This document shows positions 9,125 through 17,591 of a DNA stretch of 64,000 nt, one piece after another (position 1 is the stretch's first letter; every line of letters starts with the position of its first letter). A model generated the notes under the pieces. That model was given only the letters and a program-made list of their open reading frames with translations, was not told the DNA's origin and made no database searches. A program made the position numbers and the translations under genes. The stretch spans positions 1,054,001 through 1,118,000 of the forward strand of contig NZ_FTRU01000008.1 in NCBI RefSeq assembly GCF_900148495.1, read 5' to 3'. This DNA comes from Negativibacillus massiliensis. GTDB taxonomy: Bacteria > Bacillota > Clostridia > Oscillospirales > Ruminococcaceae.

Positions 9125-10104
9125 TTAAATCCTCCGTTTCTTTTCAAAGCATTTAGTTGCTGTTTCAATGCATCTTCATGCTCTTGATTATCGTTTGTAA
9201 TTAATTCAAATGTTAAAAATTGAGGTGATATTTCTTGAATGAGATCCGAAACCCCGTCTGCAGTAAAAGGTTTATGATAGTCAATTTTAAAAATATGAGG
9301 ATATATTTGCATTAAACGATCTTTATAATTCAAAGCTAATTGCGGAGGATGAGCAATAATATCTTTTACATATTTTCCGGATATACTTTGATTTAAATGT
9401 ACACCTTTTATATATCTGCATAACTCTCCGTTTCTTTGCAACACTGTACGTATGTATTGAAGAGCTTCCTCTTGTGTATCTATATCATTGTTTGTGTGAA
9501 TCAAGTGACCCGTATCCAGCATAATCCCTTTTCTCTCGTAATGAATCCTATCCAAAAAGGACTGTGTGACTTCTGGATTTGTCAGAGTTAATCCACTCCA
9601 CCACAAATTTTCTGCTAAAAAATAAAATTGATATGGCTTATCTTTTAGCAAACAATTGATGATTTCTGCTGCTGCAAAACATACTTGCTCATCTGTATAA
9701 CGAAAGCGATATGTTACACATTCTTCTAAAGTGGACTCTGAAACGTGAAACACTACATATTTAACGTTCAGGCGATGTGCTATTTCCAGTTCTTGTTCCC
9801 ATCTTTTCAGTAGATCTGTTTGTTCATACCCTCCATAGTATTCTCTCCAAATTTTTTCTTCCCCATATTCTCTATTGAGTGCTTTTCTATTTCCTATCCA
9901 AAAATCCAGCCAACTTGGGAAAAAACTCAAATGAATCCCAATTATATCAGAACATGTGATTTTTTCCGAAATACTCTGATTACCACATAGCATCAGCTCT
10001 ATTCCATCAATTCCTTTATCAGCATAAAAATGCTTTAATGCATTTCGATCATTAAATCGATTCATGTCCATAAAAGTATTTGTTATATTAATTGTTGTTA
10101 GCAT
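9121..10104 (-). CDS. TIM-barrel protein of the AP-endonuclease-2 superfamily, CbiR-like
   Basis: 327 residues with the layout of xylose-isomerase-like/AP endonuclease 2 TIM barrels. Candidate metal ligands sit at strand ends: the His of HLSFF, the Glu of LAENLWW, Asp and His of LDTGHLIH, the His of GVHLNQS, the His of KIDYHKPF and the Glu near FELIT. Established knowledge: CbiR, a cobamide-remodelling enzyme first described in Akkermansia, belongs to this superfamily and opens the cobamide nucleotide loop. Lying between a radical SAM gene and cbiZ behind a cobalamin riboswitch makes the CbiR role the most likely one, but this is inference without an alignment. The gene overlaps the 3' end of the radical SAM gene by 17 nt and has AAAGGG upstream of its ATG. 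Confidence 0.7.
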   Translation of the reverse strand: MLTTINITNTFMDMNRFNDRNALKHFYADKGIDGIELMLCGNQSISEKITCSDIIGIHLSFFPSWLDFWIGNRKALNREYGEEKIWREYYGGYEQTDLLKRWEQELEIAHRLNVKYVVFHVSESTLEECVTYRFRYTDEQVCFAAAEIINCLLKDKPYQFYFLAENLWWSGLTLTNPEVTQSFLDRIHYERKGIMLDTGHLIHTNNDIDTQEEALQYIRTVLQRNGELCRYIKGVHLNQSISGKYVKDIIAHPPQLALNYKDRLMQIYPHIFKIDYHKPFTADGVSDLIQEISPQFLTFELITNDNQEHEDALKQQLNALKRNGGFK

Positions 10105-11098
10105 TTATTTCCCTTTCTGCCAGTTCAAAGGATGTTTTCAATAGCATACAGTCTAAGCTATTATTATTTCGGATTTTTCTGGAAGGACATCCTTTGGGAC
10201 AGTAAGTTTCAAATCTGCAGGTAAAGCATTCATTATATGGTACAGTATCAAGAGAAATAAAACTATCTCTTCTAAAACCATTCACATTGCCCATATAAAA
10301 CTCATCTTTAAGTAATGAACCACAAGGATATAATTTACCATCTGGTAAAACGACAGCGGAACGTCCACAGGAAGCATAACAGTAAGACTTGTTGTTAAAA
10401 TGTTCACGTAATCTCCTTTTAGCTGTTTCCACTTCTCTGATTTGAATTTTACGTCCAAAGAGGCGATCAAGCTCTAAGCTTCTCTCGTGCATTTTAATGA
10501 GTCCATTTTTCAGCTGATCTGGGCGAGGAGATAATATTTCTTTGCTATTCTTACCGCGTCCTGCATAACGGAGAAGATCTAAACCAATTCCTCCAACGTT
10601 ACCCAGATAGAATACAAAATCTACAAGTTTTGGCAGTGCCTCCACATTGAGATTTGTAACAACAGTATTTACTCCTACTGTTATCCCTTGCATACCCATC
10701 ATTCGGATTCCATTTACTACCTGTGTTGTTTTGCCTCTCAACAAATTATTGATTTCCGGAGTTCCATCCAAACTTATTCCTGTAGCAACAGAATATTTTT
10801 TTAGTTTGCTGATAATAGTTTCATCTAATAATGTACCATTTGTCTGTAACTGGAAAACGGCGTCTATATTCTTGATTTTCACATACTGGCATATTTGTTC
10901 TATCAAAGAAAAGTTTAGCAGTGGCTCTCCTCCAGCAAATTGAATCTTTATTGGAACATCACAAAAACAATCTATTATTCTTTTAGCAGTATCAAATGTC
11001 ATGTCACAAACAGCTTCATTTTCACTTGCATAACAATATTTGCATTGAAGGTTGCATTTACCCGTCAGCCATAAAACTAAAAGATATCTATTATTCAT
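10088..11098 (-). CDS. Radical SAM protein with SPASM-type C-terminus
   Basis: About 336 residues. The radical SAM [4Fe-4S] motif CNLQCKYC lies near the N-terminus, GGEP follows about 50 residues later, and the C-terminus holds a Cys cluster (CYASCGRS, CGSL, then CFTCRFETYCPKGCPSR) like SPASM/twitch domains carrying auxiliary clusters. The start is set at ATG 11098, which overlaps the upstream stop by 8 nt; a longer frame to 11149 would add 17 residues over the upstream gene with no ribosome site. SPASM enzymes usually modify peptides or proteins, but no precursor peptide is evident in the operon. A role in modifying a corrinoid, a chelatase subunit or an unseen peptide is open. The family is clear; the function is unknown. 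Confidence 0.85.
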   Translation of the reverse strand: MNNRYLLVLWLTGKCNLQCKYCYASENEAVCDMTFDTAKRIIDCFCDVPIKIQFAGGEPLLNFSLIEQICQYVKIKNIDAVFQLQTNGTLLDETIISKLKKYSVATGISLDGTPEINNLLRGKTTQVVNGIRMMGMQGITVGVNTVVTNLNVEALPKLVDFVFYLGNVGGIGLDLLRYAGRGKNSKEILSPRPDQLKNGLIKMHERSLELDRLFGRKIQIREVETAKRRLREHFNNKSYCYASCGRSAVVLPDGKLYPCGSLLKDEFYMGNVNGFRRDSFISLDTVPYNECFTCRFETYCPKGCPSRKIRNNNSLDCMLLKTSFELAEREINANNN

Positions 11099-12122
11099 TG
11101 TCCGATAATATTTTGTCAATAGTGCCTGCATCCAAAACACCGTTATCAAACGGATTTTTTCGCATTCTATGTGGTAAAACCAATACAGCGGCCTGCTTCA
11201 GGTCTTCTTCACTTACCTGCGTTCTTCCATGAAAAGCGGCAATCGTCATGGCGGTTTTAATCATGGTAATATCTGCACGATGGCCATCCACATCCAAAGC
11301 AATAGACAAAGTTGCCGCCATCATCAGAATTTTGTTATCGTAGGTTACAGATTTTAATATATTTTGTGCTTCCACGATTTTATCGGAAAGTTCTTTTTGC
11401 TTTTTCTCATATTTTTGTGCAAATTCTTCTGGATTTTCTTCAAATTCTAATCTCCGTCGTACAACTTCTGCCCGTTGTTCCCGATTGTTTTCTCCTGCCA
11501 CATCTACAACCAAGCCAAATCTATCCAGCAACTGTGGACGTAAATCCCCCTCTTCTGGATTCATCGTGCCAACAAGAGTAAATCGTGCAGGATGGCTATA
11601 TGAAATTCCTTCTCTTTCAATAGTATTAACTCCCATTGCTGCAGAATCCAAAAGGACATCCACTACATGATCATCCAACAGATTTACTTCATCTACATAT
11701 AAAATATTTCTATTTGCTTGAGCCAGAATACCACATTCAAATTTTTTCTCACCATGCTTAATGGCATATTCGATATCCAAGGTACCTACAACTCTATCCT
11801 CTGTTGCACTTACAGGTAAATCTGTAACTTTCATTTTACTTTCATAAATTTCAAAAGGTTGTCCATTGGCGATCTTAGCCTCACAGTCTGGACAAAATTC
11901 TGACCCATAGGGATTGCATCCAAATTTACATCCTTTTACTTTTTGTATAGTGGGCATTAAATCTGCTAACGCACGAACAGCTGTAGATTTCGCTGTTCCT
12001 TTTTCTCCTCGAATCAATACCCCGCCCAACAAGGGATTAATAACATTTAATATTAATGCTGTCTTCATTTGTTCCTGACCAACTATAGCAGTAAATGGAT
12101 ATGTTATTCTGTCTTTTATCAT
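11091..12122 (-). CDS. Magnesium/cobalt chelatase subunit I-like AAA+ ATPase
   Basis: 343 residues of the ChlI/BchI family. Walker A is GEKGTAKST (about residues 38-46), Walker B is NILYVDEVNLL, and the arginine-finger region PQLLDRFGL follows. Between them lies a four-Cys cluster (CKFGCNPYGSEFC and PDC) that some chelatase I subunits also have. In the known enzymes a hexameric I subunit with subunit D drives metal insertion by the large H/CobN subunit. It ends at 11091 with an 8-nt overlap onto the radical SAM start and begins 47 nt after the ChlD-like gene with AAGGAG before the ATG. Together with the ChlD-like and CobN-like genes it makes a complete three-part chelatase. Confidence 0.92.
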   Translation of the reverse strand: MIKDRITYPFTAIVGQEQMKTALILNVINPLLGGVLIRGEKGTAKSTAVRALADLMPTIQKVKGCKFGCNPYGSEFCPDCEAKIANGQPFEIYESKMKVTDLPVSATEDRVVGTLDIEYAIKHGEKKFECGILAQANRNILYVDEVNLLDDHVVDVLLDSAAMGVNTIEREGISYSHPARFTLVGTMNPEEGDLRPQLLDRFGLVVDVAGENNREQRAEVVRRRLEFEENPEEFAQKYEKKQKELSDKIVEAQNILKSVTYDNKILMMAATLSIALDVDGHRADITMIKTAMTIAAFHGRTQVSEEDLKQAAVLVLPHRMRKNPFDNGVLDAGTIDKILSDNE

Positions 12123-12169
12123 GATGGTAATACTCCTTTTTAATGATCGATTTCTATTTGCAATAAATA

Positions 12170-14077
12170 CTACATAGCCTTTGTAGCTGTATGAACCGCT
12201 GATATTATTGTGCCTGCATGCAAATCTGAAATCTTATACACTTCTGCATTTATTTCTTTTGCAAGCTTTTCAGCTAATCGAAGCTTAATAAAATCTTGTT
12301 CCACATCAATAATAATTGTTTTAATATGATCTGCTGCCAAAGCGCGTCCTTCTTCCACAGCATCTCCAAATGGATCTGAACTTCGACCATATGTTGCACG
12401 ACCATCTGACACTAGCACCACCACAGGAAGTAGATCCTTTTCTTTTTTCATAGCCGCTTTTATTAAATAACGTGCAGATTCTATTCCTGCATAAAGGGGA
12501 GTTTTTCCTCCTGTTGATAAAGTTTCTAATTTTTTTGCAGCCAAATCAACACTTCTTGTCATACCCAAAACCAAATCGGCTTTATTCTTCCGAAATGTAA
12601 TCAAAGCTACTTTGTCTCTTTTTTGATAGGCATCACTCAGTAAAGATAAAATTGCACCCTTCACAGCAGACATACGTTTGCCAACTCCCATAGAACCAGA
12701 AGCATCTACTACAAAAACAATAAAATTACCTGTACGCTTTTCCCGAACCTTAATTCGAATATCACTGGCGTTAATGGAAAAAGCCAACCCATTTTTATTT
12801 CGATTCTTCTGGTATGGTGCTGCTGCTCTTAATGTTGCATCAAATGCAATATCCGAATTTTTTATGTTGCTGACAGCACTTTTTACGTATCGTCCTTGCA
12901 AAGAGTCTGTTTTTACCAGACTACGTCTGCCGCTGCCTTTTCGAACCAAAATTTTTCGTTTATCATCCAGCCATCGACCGACATCAAACTGCTCACCTAT
13001 TGCTTCTATCTTTTCTGAACTATCGAGATTATTGTTGGCAGACGAAAAATCTTCTGAACTCTTTGGATTTTCTGGAACATCTGTTTTAGAGTCATTCAAT
13101 GTTTCAGAAAAATCAGAATCTCCCTGAGATGAAAAAGTTTTTTCTAAATTATTTGCTGAATTATTTTCGTTAGAAGGAGTCGATTGCTTTTCGGGTTCAG
13201 TCTGAGGTTTCTCTACTTCCTGCTGAACAGAACAATCTCTCATTCGATGCGGTAATGCGTATTTTGCAGCTTCAGTAATTGATTCTTTATTCACTGCAGA
13301 AGATCCGTTCATTGCACAAATTGCTTTTGCTGTTTCAATAATAGCAATTTCTCCACGATTGCCTTGACAATTCGCATTCTGTGCTAATTGTGCAGCAAGA
13401 GACAATGCATAATCGGAAACTTCAATCAAAGGAAGCCTTTCTTGTGCTTTTTTGATGAGAGATGCTAATTTCATTTCTTCCTGTTCATACTCGTCTATAA
13501 ATTCGGTAACATTTTTCTCAAAAGCAATGCGTCGACGTATAATTTCACAACGAATAAGTGCACTCTCTTCTCCTTTTGCTTCCACAAATAAACCAAAACG
13601 ATCCAGTAATTGCGGACGTAAACCACTTTCTTCCGGATTCATGCTACCTATTAAAATAAACTCACAAGGATATCTGTCTGATATTCCTTCCCTTTCCACA
13701 CAACAGCTTTTTTCACTGGATGCTTCTAATAATGCTTTTGTTATGTTGTCACTTAGTAAGTTAATTTCATCAACATATAAAATATTTTTATTGGCATAAT
13801 ATAGAATTCCTCTATCTAATTGTTTTGTTCCATTTTTGACTGCATTTTCAAAATCAATAGCTCCTATCAACCGGTCTTCTGTGATATTTAGTGGTAACTC
13901 AATCACTTTTTTTCCACTTATATGCTCTGCTCCCCGAATCAATGTGGATTTGGCGGTTCCTTTTTCACCACTAACTAATACTCCTCCAATACGGGGATTT
14001 ATAAAGTTCCATATCAACGCATTTTTTATTCGTTCTTGTCCCAGTACCGCAGTAAAAGGGAAGACTTTTCTCTTCAT
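12170..14077 (-). CDS. Chelatase subunit D-like protein (AAA+ plus VWA)
   Basis: 635 residues. Residues 1 to about 280 are an AAA+ domain with Walker A GEKGTAKST and Walker B NILYVDEINLL, so unlike many ChlD proteins the P-loop is intact. A Ser/Asn/Glu-rich linker (about residues 290-370) is probably flexible. The C-terminal VWA domain (about 440-635) has the MIDAS motif DASGS, a TGGKTPL segment and VLVSDGRATYG. ChlD and CobT/CobS-type proteins use the VWA domain to dock on the large subunit. It starts 4 nt after the ABC ATPase stop, so the transporter and chelatase genes share a transcript. Because of the active-looking AAA+ part it could also be called a fused ChlID. Confidence 0.92.
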   Translation of the reverse strand: MKRKVFPFTAVLGQERIKNALIWNFINPRIGGVLVSGEKGTAKSTLIRGAEHISGKKVIELPLNITEDRLIGAIDFENAVKNGTKQLDRGILYYANKNILYVDEINLLSDNITKALLEASSEKSCCVEREGISDRYPCEFILIGSMNPEESGLRPQLLDRFGLFVEAKGEESALIRCEIIRRRIAFEKNVTEFIDEYEQEEMKLASLIKKAQERLPLIEVSDYALSLAAQLAQNANCQGNRGEIAIIETAKAICAMNGSSAVNKESITEAAKYALPHRMRDCSVQQEVEKPQTEPEKQSTPSNENNSANNLEKTFSSQGDSDFSETLNDSKTDVPENPKSSEDFSSANNNLDSSEKIEAIGEQFDVGRWLDDKRKILVRKGSGRRSLVKTDSLQGRYVKSAVSNIKNSDIAFDATLRAAAPYQKNRNKNGLAFSINASDIRIKVREKRTGNFIVFVVDASGSMGVGKRMSAVKGAILSLLSDAYQKRDKVALITFRKNKADLVLGMTRSVDLAAKKLETLSTGGKTPLYAGIESARYLIKAAMKKEKDLLPVVVLVSDGRATYGRSSDPFGDAVEEGRALAADHIKTIIIDVEQDFIKLRLAEKLAKEINAEVYKISDLHAGTIISAVHTATKAM

Positions 14078-14081
14078 TCTT

Positions 14082-15281
14082 TTATTTCATCTCCATCAAC
14101 AAATCAAACAATTCTGTTATACAGGAAATCGAGTGAATCTGACCTGCAACTTCCCCATAATATCTTTCACATTCTTGAATACTCCTCATAGAAAAGACCT
14201 TTTTCCCAATATGAACAGCTTCTTTTATGAGATCAATATTTTTTTGGTTTCCCAGTCCAACAGGAAATGCACTGTCTACTACATACGATGATGCCATCAT
14301 CAGTTGTTTTGCCTGAAAAATAGATTCTTCACTGATTACCTCAAATGGTTTTTCTGAAATGATTTGGGAGCAAATACTTTTTGCTATAGGATAATCCGCA
14401 TCATTTTGATGAATAACACCAGATGTTATACCAAAACCTTTCCTGGATAAAGCTCTATAAAGATTTGTTCCAGTGGCTCCTCCCCCTGTTACAAAAACAT
14501 CGTTACTGGATAACCCTTTTAGTTCAACTGAACCATACAATTCGTTATACTCTGCTCCTTTAATCTCATAAAGTTCCTTAATAACACCATCATAAATTAT
14601 GTCTTCTGGAATACCTTGTGCTAGTACTCTACCATTATTTACCAAACAAACGATTTGACATCCTTTTAATGCTAAATCAATATCATGTAAAGAAAGTATG
14701 CAAGTAATTCCGCGTTCATTGGACAGTTTCTGTAATACTTTGATTACCTCAACCTTATGTTTAATATCAAGATGACTGGTTGGTTCATCCAAAATAATCA
14801 ATTCTGGCTCCTGTACTAATGCTCTAGCAATCATTACTTTTTGTTTTTCCCCGTCACTTAATTGCTCATAAAAGCGTTCTTTTAAAAAAGAAGCCCCAAC
14901 TATTTCCAATGACTCATCTATAATCTTTTTATCCTCATCAGAAAGGCGACCTAAAAAGTTTGTATATGGCGTCCGACCCATAGAAATTAACTCATAAACT
15001 GTCGTAAGAGATGGAGCAACAGAATCAGTTAAAACCAAAGAAATTTTTTGAGCAATCTCTTTTGTTTTCATTTTTTTAATCTCAATTCCCTCTACCCGTA
15101 CTGCACCTTTTACTGGAGCAAGTAATCCAGAAAGAGTTCTCAAAATTGTAGATTTTCCTGCGCCATTTGGCCCTAAAAGACAAATAACTTGCCCTTTCAT
15201 TGCATCTATATTGACATCTGAAATAACCGCATTTTTACCATACCCTACATCTAGATTTTGGGCTTGAATAATACACTCCAT
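14082..15281 (-). CDS. btuD: BtuD-like ABC transporter ATPase with extra C-terminal domain
   Basis: 399 residues. Residues 1 to about 250 are a classic FecE/BtuD ATPase: Walker A GPNGAGKST, ABC signature LSDGEKQK, Walker B LIILDEPTS with H-loop SLHDID. From about residue 255 there is a further 145-residue region starting VFVTGGGATGTNLYRAL and containing VVDSAFPVGLGNQKN, which looks like a small nucleotide-binding-type alpha/beta domain and is absent from standard BtuD. The start directly abuts the permease stop. It powers uptake of the corrinoid bound by the lipoprotein of this operon. What the extra domain binds is unknown; sensing or modifying the imported corrinoid is only a guess. Confidence 0.9.
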   Translation of the reverse strand: MECIIQAQNLDVGYGKNAVISDVNIDAMKGQVICLLGPNGAGKSTILRTLSGLLAPVKGAVRVEGIEIKKMKTKEIAQKISLVLTDSVAPSLTTVYELISMGRTPYTNFLGRLSDEDKKIIDESLEIVGASFLKERFYEQLSDGEKQKVMIARALVQEPELIILDEPTSHLDIKHKVEVIKVLQKLSNERGITCILSLHDIDLALKGCQIVCLVNNGRVLAQGIPEDIIYDGVIKELYEIKGAEYNELYGSVELKGLSSNDVFVTGGGATGTNLYRALSRKGFGITSGVIHQNDADYPIAKSICSQIISEKPFEVISEESIFQAKQLMMASSYVVDSAFPVGLGNQKNIDLIKEAVHIGKKVFSMRSIQECERYYGEVAGQIHSISCITELFDLLMEMK

Positions 15282-16307
15282 TTATACATTCCCCTTTCTG
15301 TTATGTACTAACAGATAGACCACGATTGGTGCACCAATAATAGACGTCATTGCTCCCAGAGGAAGTTCCGTTGGGGATAACACCAATCTTGCCCCCATAT
15401 CACATACTCCAGCCATTACAGCACCCAAAATACATGACGCCGGAATAATAATTCGATTATCCGAAGTTTTGAATAAACTTCGTGTAATATGAGGAACAGC
15501 AAGTCCCACAAATGAGATAGAACCAGCAAAAGCAGTAACTACAGCCGTCAGAACGCTAGAGACCAATACCATTAAAAAGCGAAATGGGCGAATTGAAATT
15601 CCCATAGATTGTGCATATTTTTCTCCTAATAACATTGCATTGAGCGGTTTGCTCATTAAAAAAGCCAAAAAAAGAAAAGGAGTTGAAATTATATACAGAA
15701 TTTTAACATGATCCCATGTAAATCCTGAAAAACTTCCCATTGTCCAAATAGAAAAAGCTGCTATTTTTTCATGGTCTGCCAACACAGTCAATACACTGGT
15801 AGCTGCACTACACACATACCCCATCATCATTCCAATAATCAGAAGTGTCGTAATACTTTTAACTTTCTGAGAAGCAAAAATAACTACTATCATTACTAAC
15901 ATGGCCCCAATAAATGCACCAGTAAACAATCCAAGCGAGCTCATTGTTCCCATACCAAAAGTATATCCGCCCAAAATAACAATACCGAGAAAAAGAGTGG
16001 ATCCAGAAGAAATTCCCAGAATATACGGTTCTACAATAGGATTGCTAAAAAACACTTGAAGAAGGATTCCCGATGTTGCCAGACAAGCACCTCCCGCTAA
16101 TGCTGCCAATGTCCTTGGTAAACGTATATTTGCAATAATAGAATAATGCGAACGTTCTACAGAAGCAGGATCAACAACACATCTAACTATTTCCGAAAGT
16201 GTAATTTCAACAGATCCAAGCATAATATTTAAGAAAAATACAATCACAAGCGATATTAATCCAACCAAAAAAAGTATAGCCCATCTAGAAATATTTTTTT
16301 CTCTCAT
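15282..16307 (-). CDS. btuC: BtuC/FecCD-family ABC transporter permease
   Basis: About 341 residues and strongly hydrophobic, with the 9-10 membrane helices usual for BtuC/FhuB/FecCD permeases. Family segments include LPRTLAALAGGACLATSG, NPIVEPYILGISSG and FVGLAVPHITRSL. The start is placed at ATG 16307, with AGAGG 7-8 nt upstream. An in-frame ATG at 16397 would make translation cross the riboswitch terminator hairpin and add 30 atypical residues, so it is rejected. It is the first gene after the cobalamin riboswitch and so the most directly controlled. With the ATPase and lipoprotein it forms an importer, most likely for cobamides or cobinamide. Confidence 0.93.
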   Translation of the reverse strand: MREKNISRWAILFLVGLISLVIVFFLNIMLGSVEITLSEIVRCVVDPASVERSHYSIIANIRLPRTLAALAGGACLATSGILLQVFFSNPIVEPYILGISSGSTLFLGIVILGGYTFGMGTMSSLGLFTGAFIGAMLVMIVVIFASQKVKSITTLLIIGMMMGYVCSAATSVLTVLADHEKIAAFSIWTMGSFSGFTWDHVKILYIISTPFLFLAFLMSKPLNAMLLGEKYAQSMGISIRPFRFLMVLVSSVLTAVVTAFAGSISFVGLAVPHITRSLFKTSDNRIIIPASCILGAVMAGVCDMGARLVLSPTELPLGAMTSIIGAPIVVYLLVHNRKGNV

Positions 16308-16345
16308 ATTAATACCTCTTCTCCCTTTTTCTACCATATAGTAGT

Positions 16346-16383
16346 AAAAAAAACACCGTTTGGTGTTACCAAACGGTGTTTTT
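16346..16383 (-). terminator. Rho-independent terminator, cobalamin riboswitch expression platform
   Basis: A perfect 14-bp stem (arms 16351-16364 and 16368-16381, AAACACCGTTTGGT with a 3-nt loop) is followed on the minus strand by eight T. It lies between the riboswitch aptamer and the first gene, so it is the expected off-state terminator when cobalamin is bound. Confidence 0.9.
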
Positions 16384-16469
16384 ATATTGTGTTCCAAGGA
16401 TAAAAAATTTCTTCCTTTTCACATTTCTACACTGTCACTTAGTTTCCAGAATTCCGTAGATTCTAAGCA

Positions 16470-16665
16470 ATACTCGTTGGTAACGAGTGAACCCTAGGCA
16501 AGTATTCCGACTGATAGCTGCTGAATACCAGCATATACGCGCCTTCCCAGATAATCCAGTGGCTGATATTTCTATCTTGCGTATAGTTTAGCTAAACACG
16601 GCAACGGCCTTGTTCAGGATTTACACCTGATTCCTTTTATGTGCTATGCACACCTATAGTCCTGT
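16470..16665 (-). promoter_or_regulatory. Cobalamin (B12) riboswitch
   Basis: Read on the minus strand, the region holds the conserved parts of the cobalamin aptamer in order: a TAGGTG-like 5' segment, AAGGAATCAGGTGTAAATCC, GGCCGTTGCCGTG, GCCACTGGATTATCTGGGAA with GGCG, and a B12-box-like AGTCGGAATACTTGCCTA. A short hairpin (ACTCGT/ACGAGT) follows at about 16472-16488. The promoter is 20 nt upstream and a strong terminator downstream. Established knowledge: such riboswitches shut off transport and synthesis genes when adenosyl- or methylcobalamin is plentiful. The boundaries are approximate. Confidence 0.93.
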
Positions 16666-16685
16666 TTACGATATTTATTTTTTTC

Positions 16686-16714
16686 AGTATATCACTCCAT
16701 ATTAAAAATGTCCA
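16686..16714 (-). promoter_or_regulatory. Promoter of the corrinoid/chelatase operon
   Basis: On the minus strand TGGACA and TATACT are separated by 17 nt, giving a start of transcription just upstream of the riboswitch. Position and spacing agree with a sigma-A-type promoter. Confidence 0.7.
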
Positions 16715-16845
16715 TACCTGATATTTGATTTTTCTATCGTTTTATTTTTGATTTCTTCTCTCATAGAAAGCAAAATTATAAAAGCGCATATATAAAAACC
16801 CACTTTAAGTTTTTCTTTAGCCTCAAAAACAGGTTAAAGTAAATG

Positions 16846-17259
16846 TTATCCTCTACTTGAGGAACAACTTTCTTGTTTTACAGTAGGGATTGTTCTAACA
16901 CCGAAGCAGAAATACAAAATATGAAATACCCAAACACATCCCAGCACAACACATCCGATAAAAATGCCTTTTCTTCCCATCATAAAAAATCCAATGCTCA
17001 TCAAGAATGTTACCATCAGCATAATACGGATTTTTGTTCTCCATGTCATTCCTCTGCCGGCAATGTAGTCCTCCAGATTGTTCTTATACAGTCTGGTTCC
17101 TTTGAACCATTGGTCCAATCGATCGGAGCTTCTGGCAAAACAGAAAGCCGCAAGCATCAAAAATGGAAACGCCGGCAATATCGGCATAACCGCTCCTACC
17201 GCCCCCAAAACAACACCGATACACCCTAAAACAACATACAATGCCTTTTTTATTTTCAT
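16846..17259 (-). CDS. YbaN-like DUF454 membrane protein
   Basis: 137 residues with about four hydrophobic helices. The N-terminal half has the DUF454/YbaN pattern: LGAVGAVMPILPAFPFLMLAAFCFARSS is spread over residues 19-46, followed by a basic RLDQWF and LYKNNLEDY region. It is an inner-membrane protein of unknown biochemical role. Members often sit beside transporters of reductant or metal physiology. The start overlaps the upstream YgbA-like stop by 4 nt (ATGA type), and the gene is last in an operon with two ABC exporter genes behind a promoter with two palindromic boxes. Confidence 0.82.
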   Translation of the reverse strand: MKIKKALYVVLGCIGVVLGAVGAVMPILPAFPFLMLAAFCFARSSDRLDQWFKGTRLYKNNLEDYIAGRGMTWRTKIRIMLMVTFLMSIGFFMMGRKGIFIGCVVLGCVWVFHILYFCFGVRTIPTVKQESCSSSRG

Positions 17260-17591
17260 AATGTTTTCTCCATTCGTTTCTTTTCTTTTACAGATTCAAT
17301 AATATGGCGAATAGCAACAGTTGGATGATAAAATAACATCCGAGGACCGGAAAAGCGCATCACTTCCCGTATTTTTTCCCTCATTTGCGGTTTATAACAG
17401 TGTACCTTGCAGTTGGAGCAAAAGGTTTTTTCTTCCATAAATGGGCAATGATCAACCCGTTGTTCTGCATACTCGTTCAGCTTTGCACAATCCAGGCACA
17501 GAGACTTCCCGCCATGTTTTTTTCGACAGTACAGCGCAATCATAAAAGAAACCAGTTCCTTTTCTCTATTACGTTTGTCTGTTATATTCAT
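17256..17591 (-). CDS. YgbA_NO (nitrous-oxide-stimulated promoter) family protein
   Basis: 111 residues, Cys-rich and basic. CLDCAKLNEYAEQRVDHCPF and a later FCSNCKVHCYKPQMRE are the hallmarks of the YgbA_NO family, which is linked to nitric-oxide stress in enterobacteria. The six or more Cys suggest a metal or Fe-S site. The ATG overlaps the upstream ABC gene's stop (TGATG), and the 3' end overlaps the DUF454 gene, so all four genes are coupled. The family call is firm. In this anaerobe a role in metal or redox homeostasis is only inferred from the company it keeps. Confidence 0.85.
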   Translation of the reverse strand: MNITDKRNREKELVSFMIALYCRKKHGGKSLCLDCAKLNEYAEQRVDHCPFMEEKTFCSNCKVHCYKPQMREKIREVMRFSGPRMLFYHPTVAIRHIIESVKEKKRMEKTL

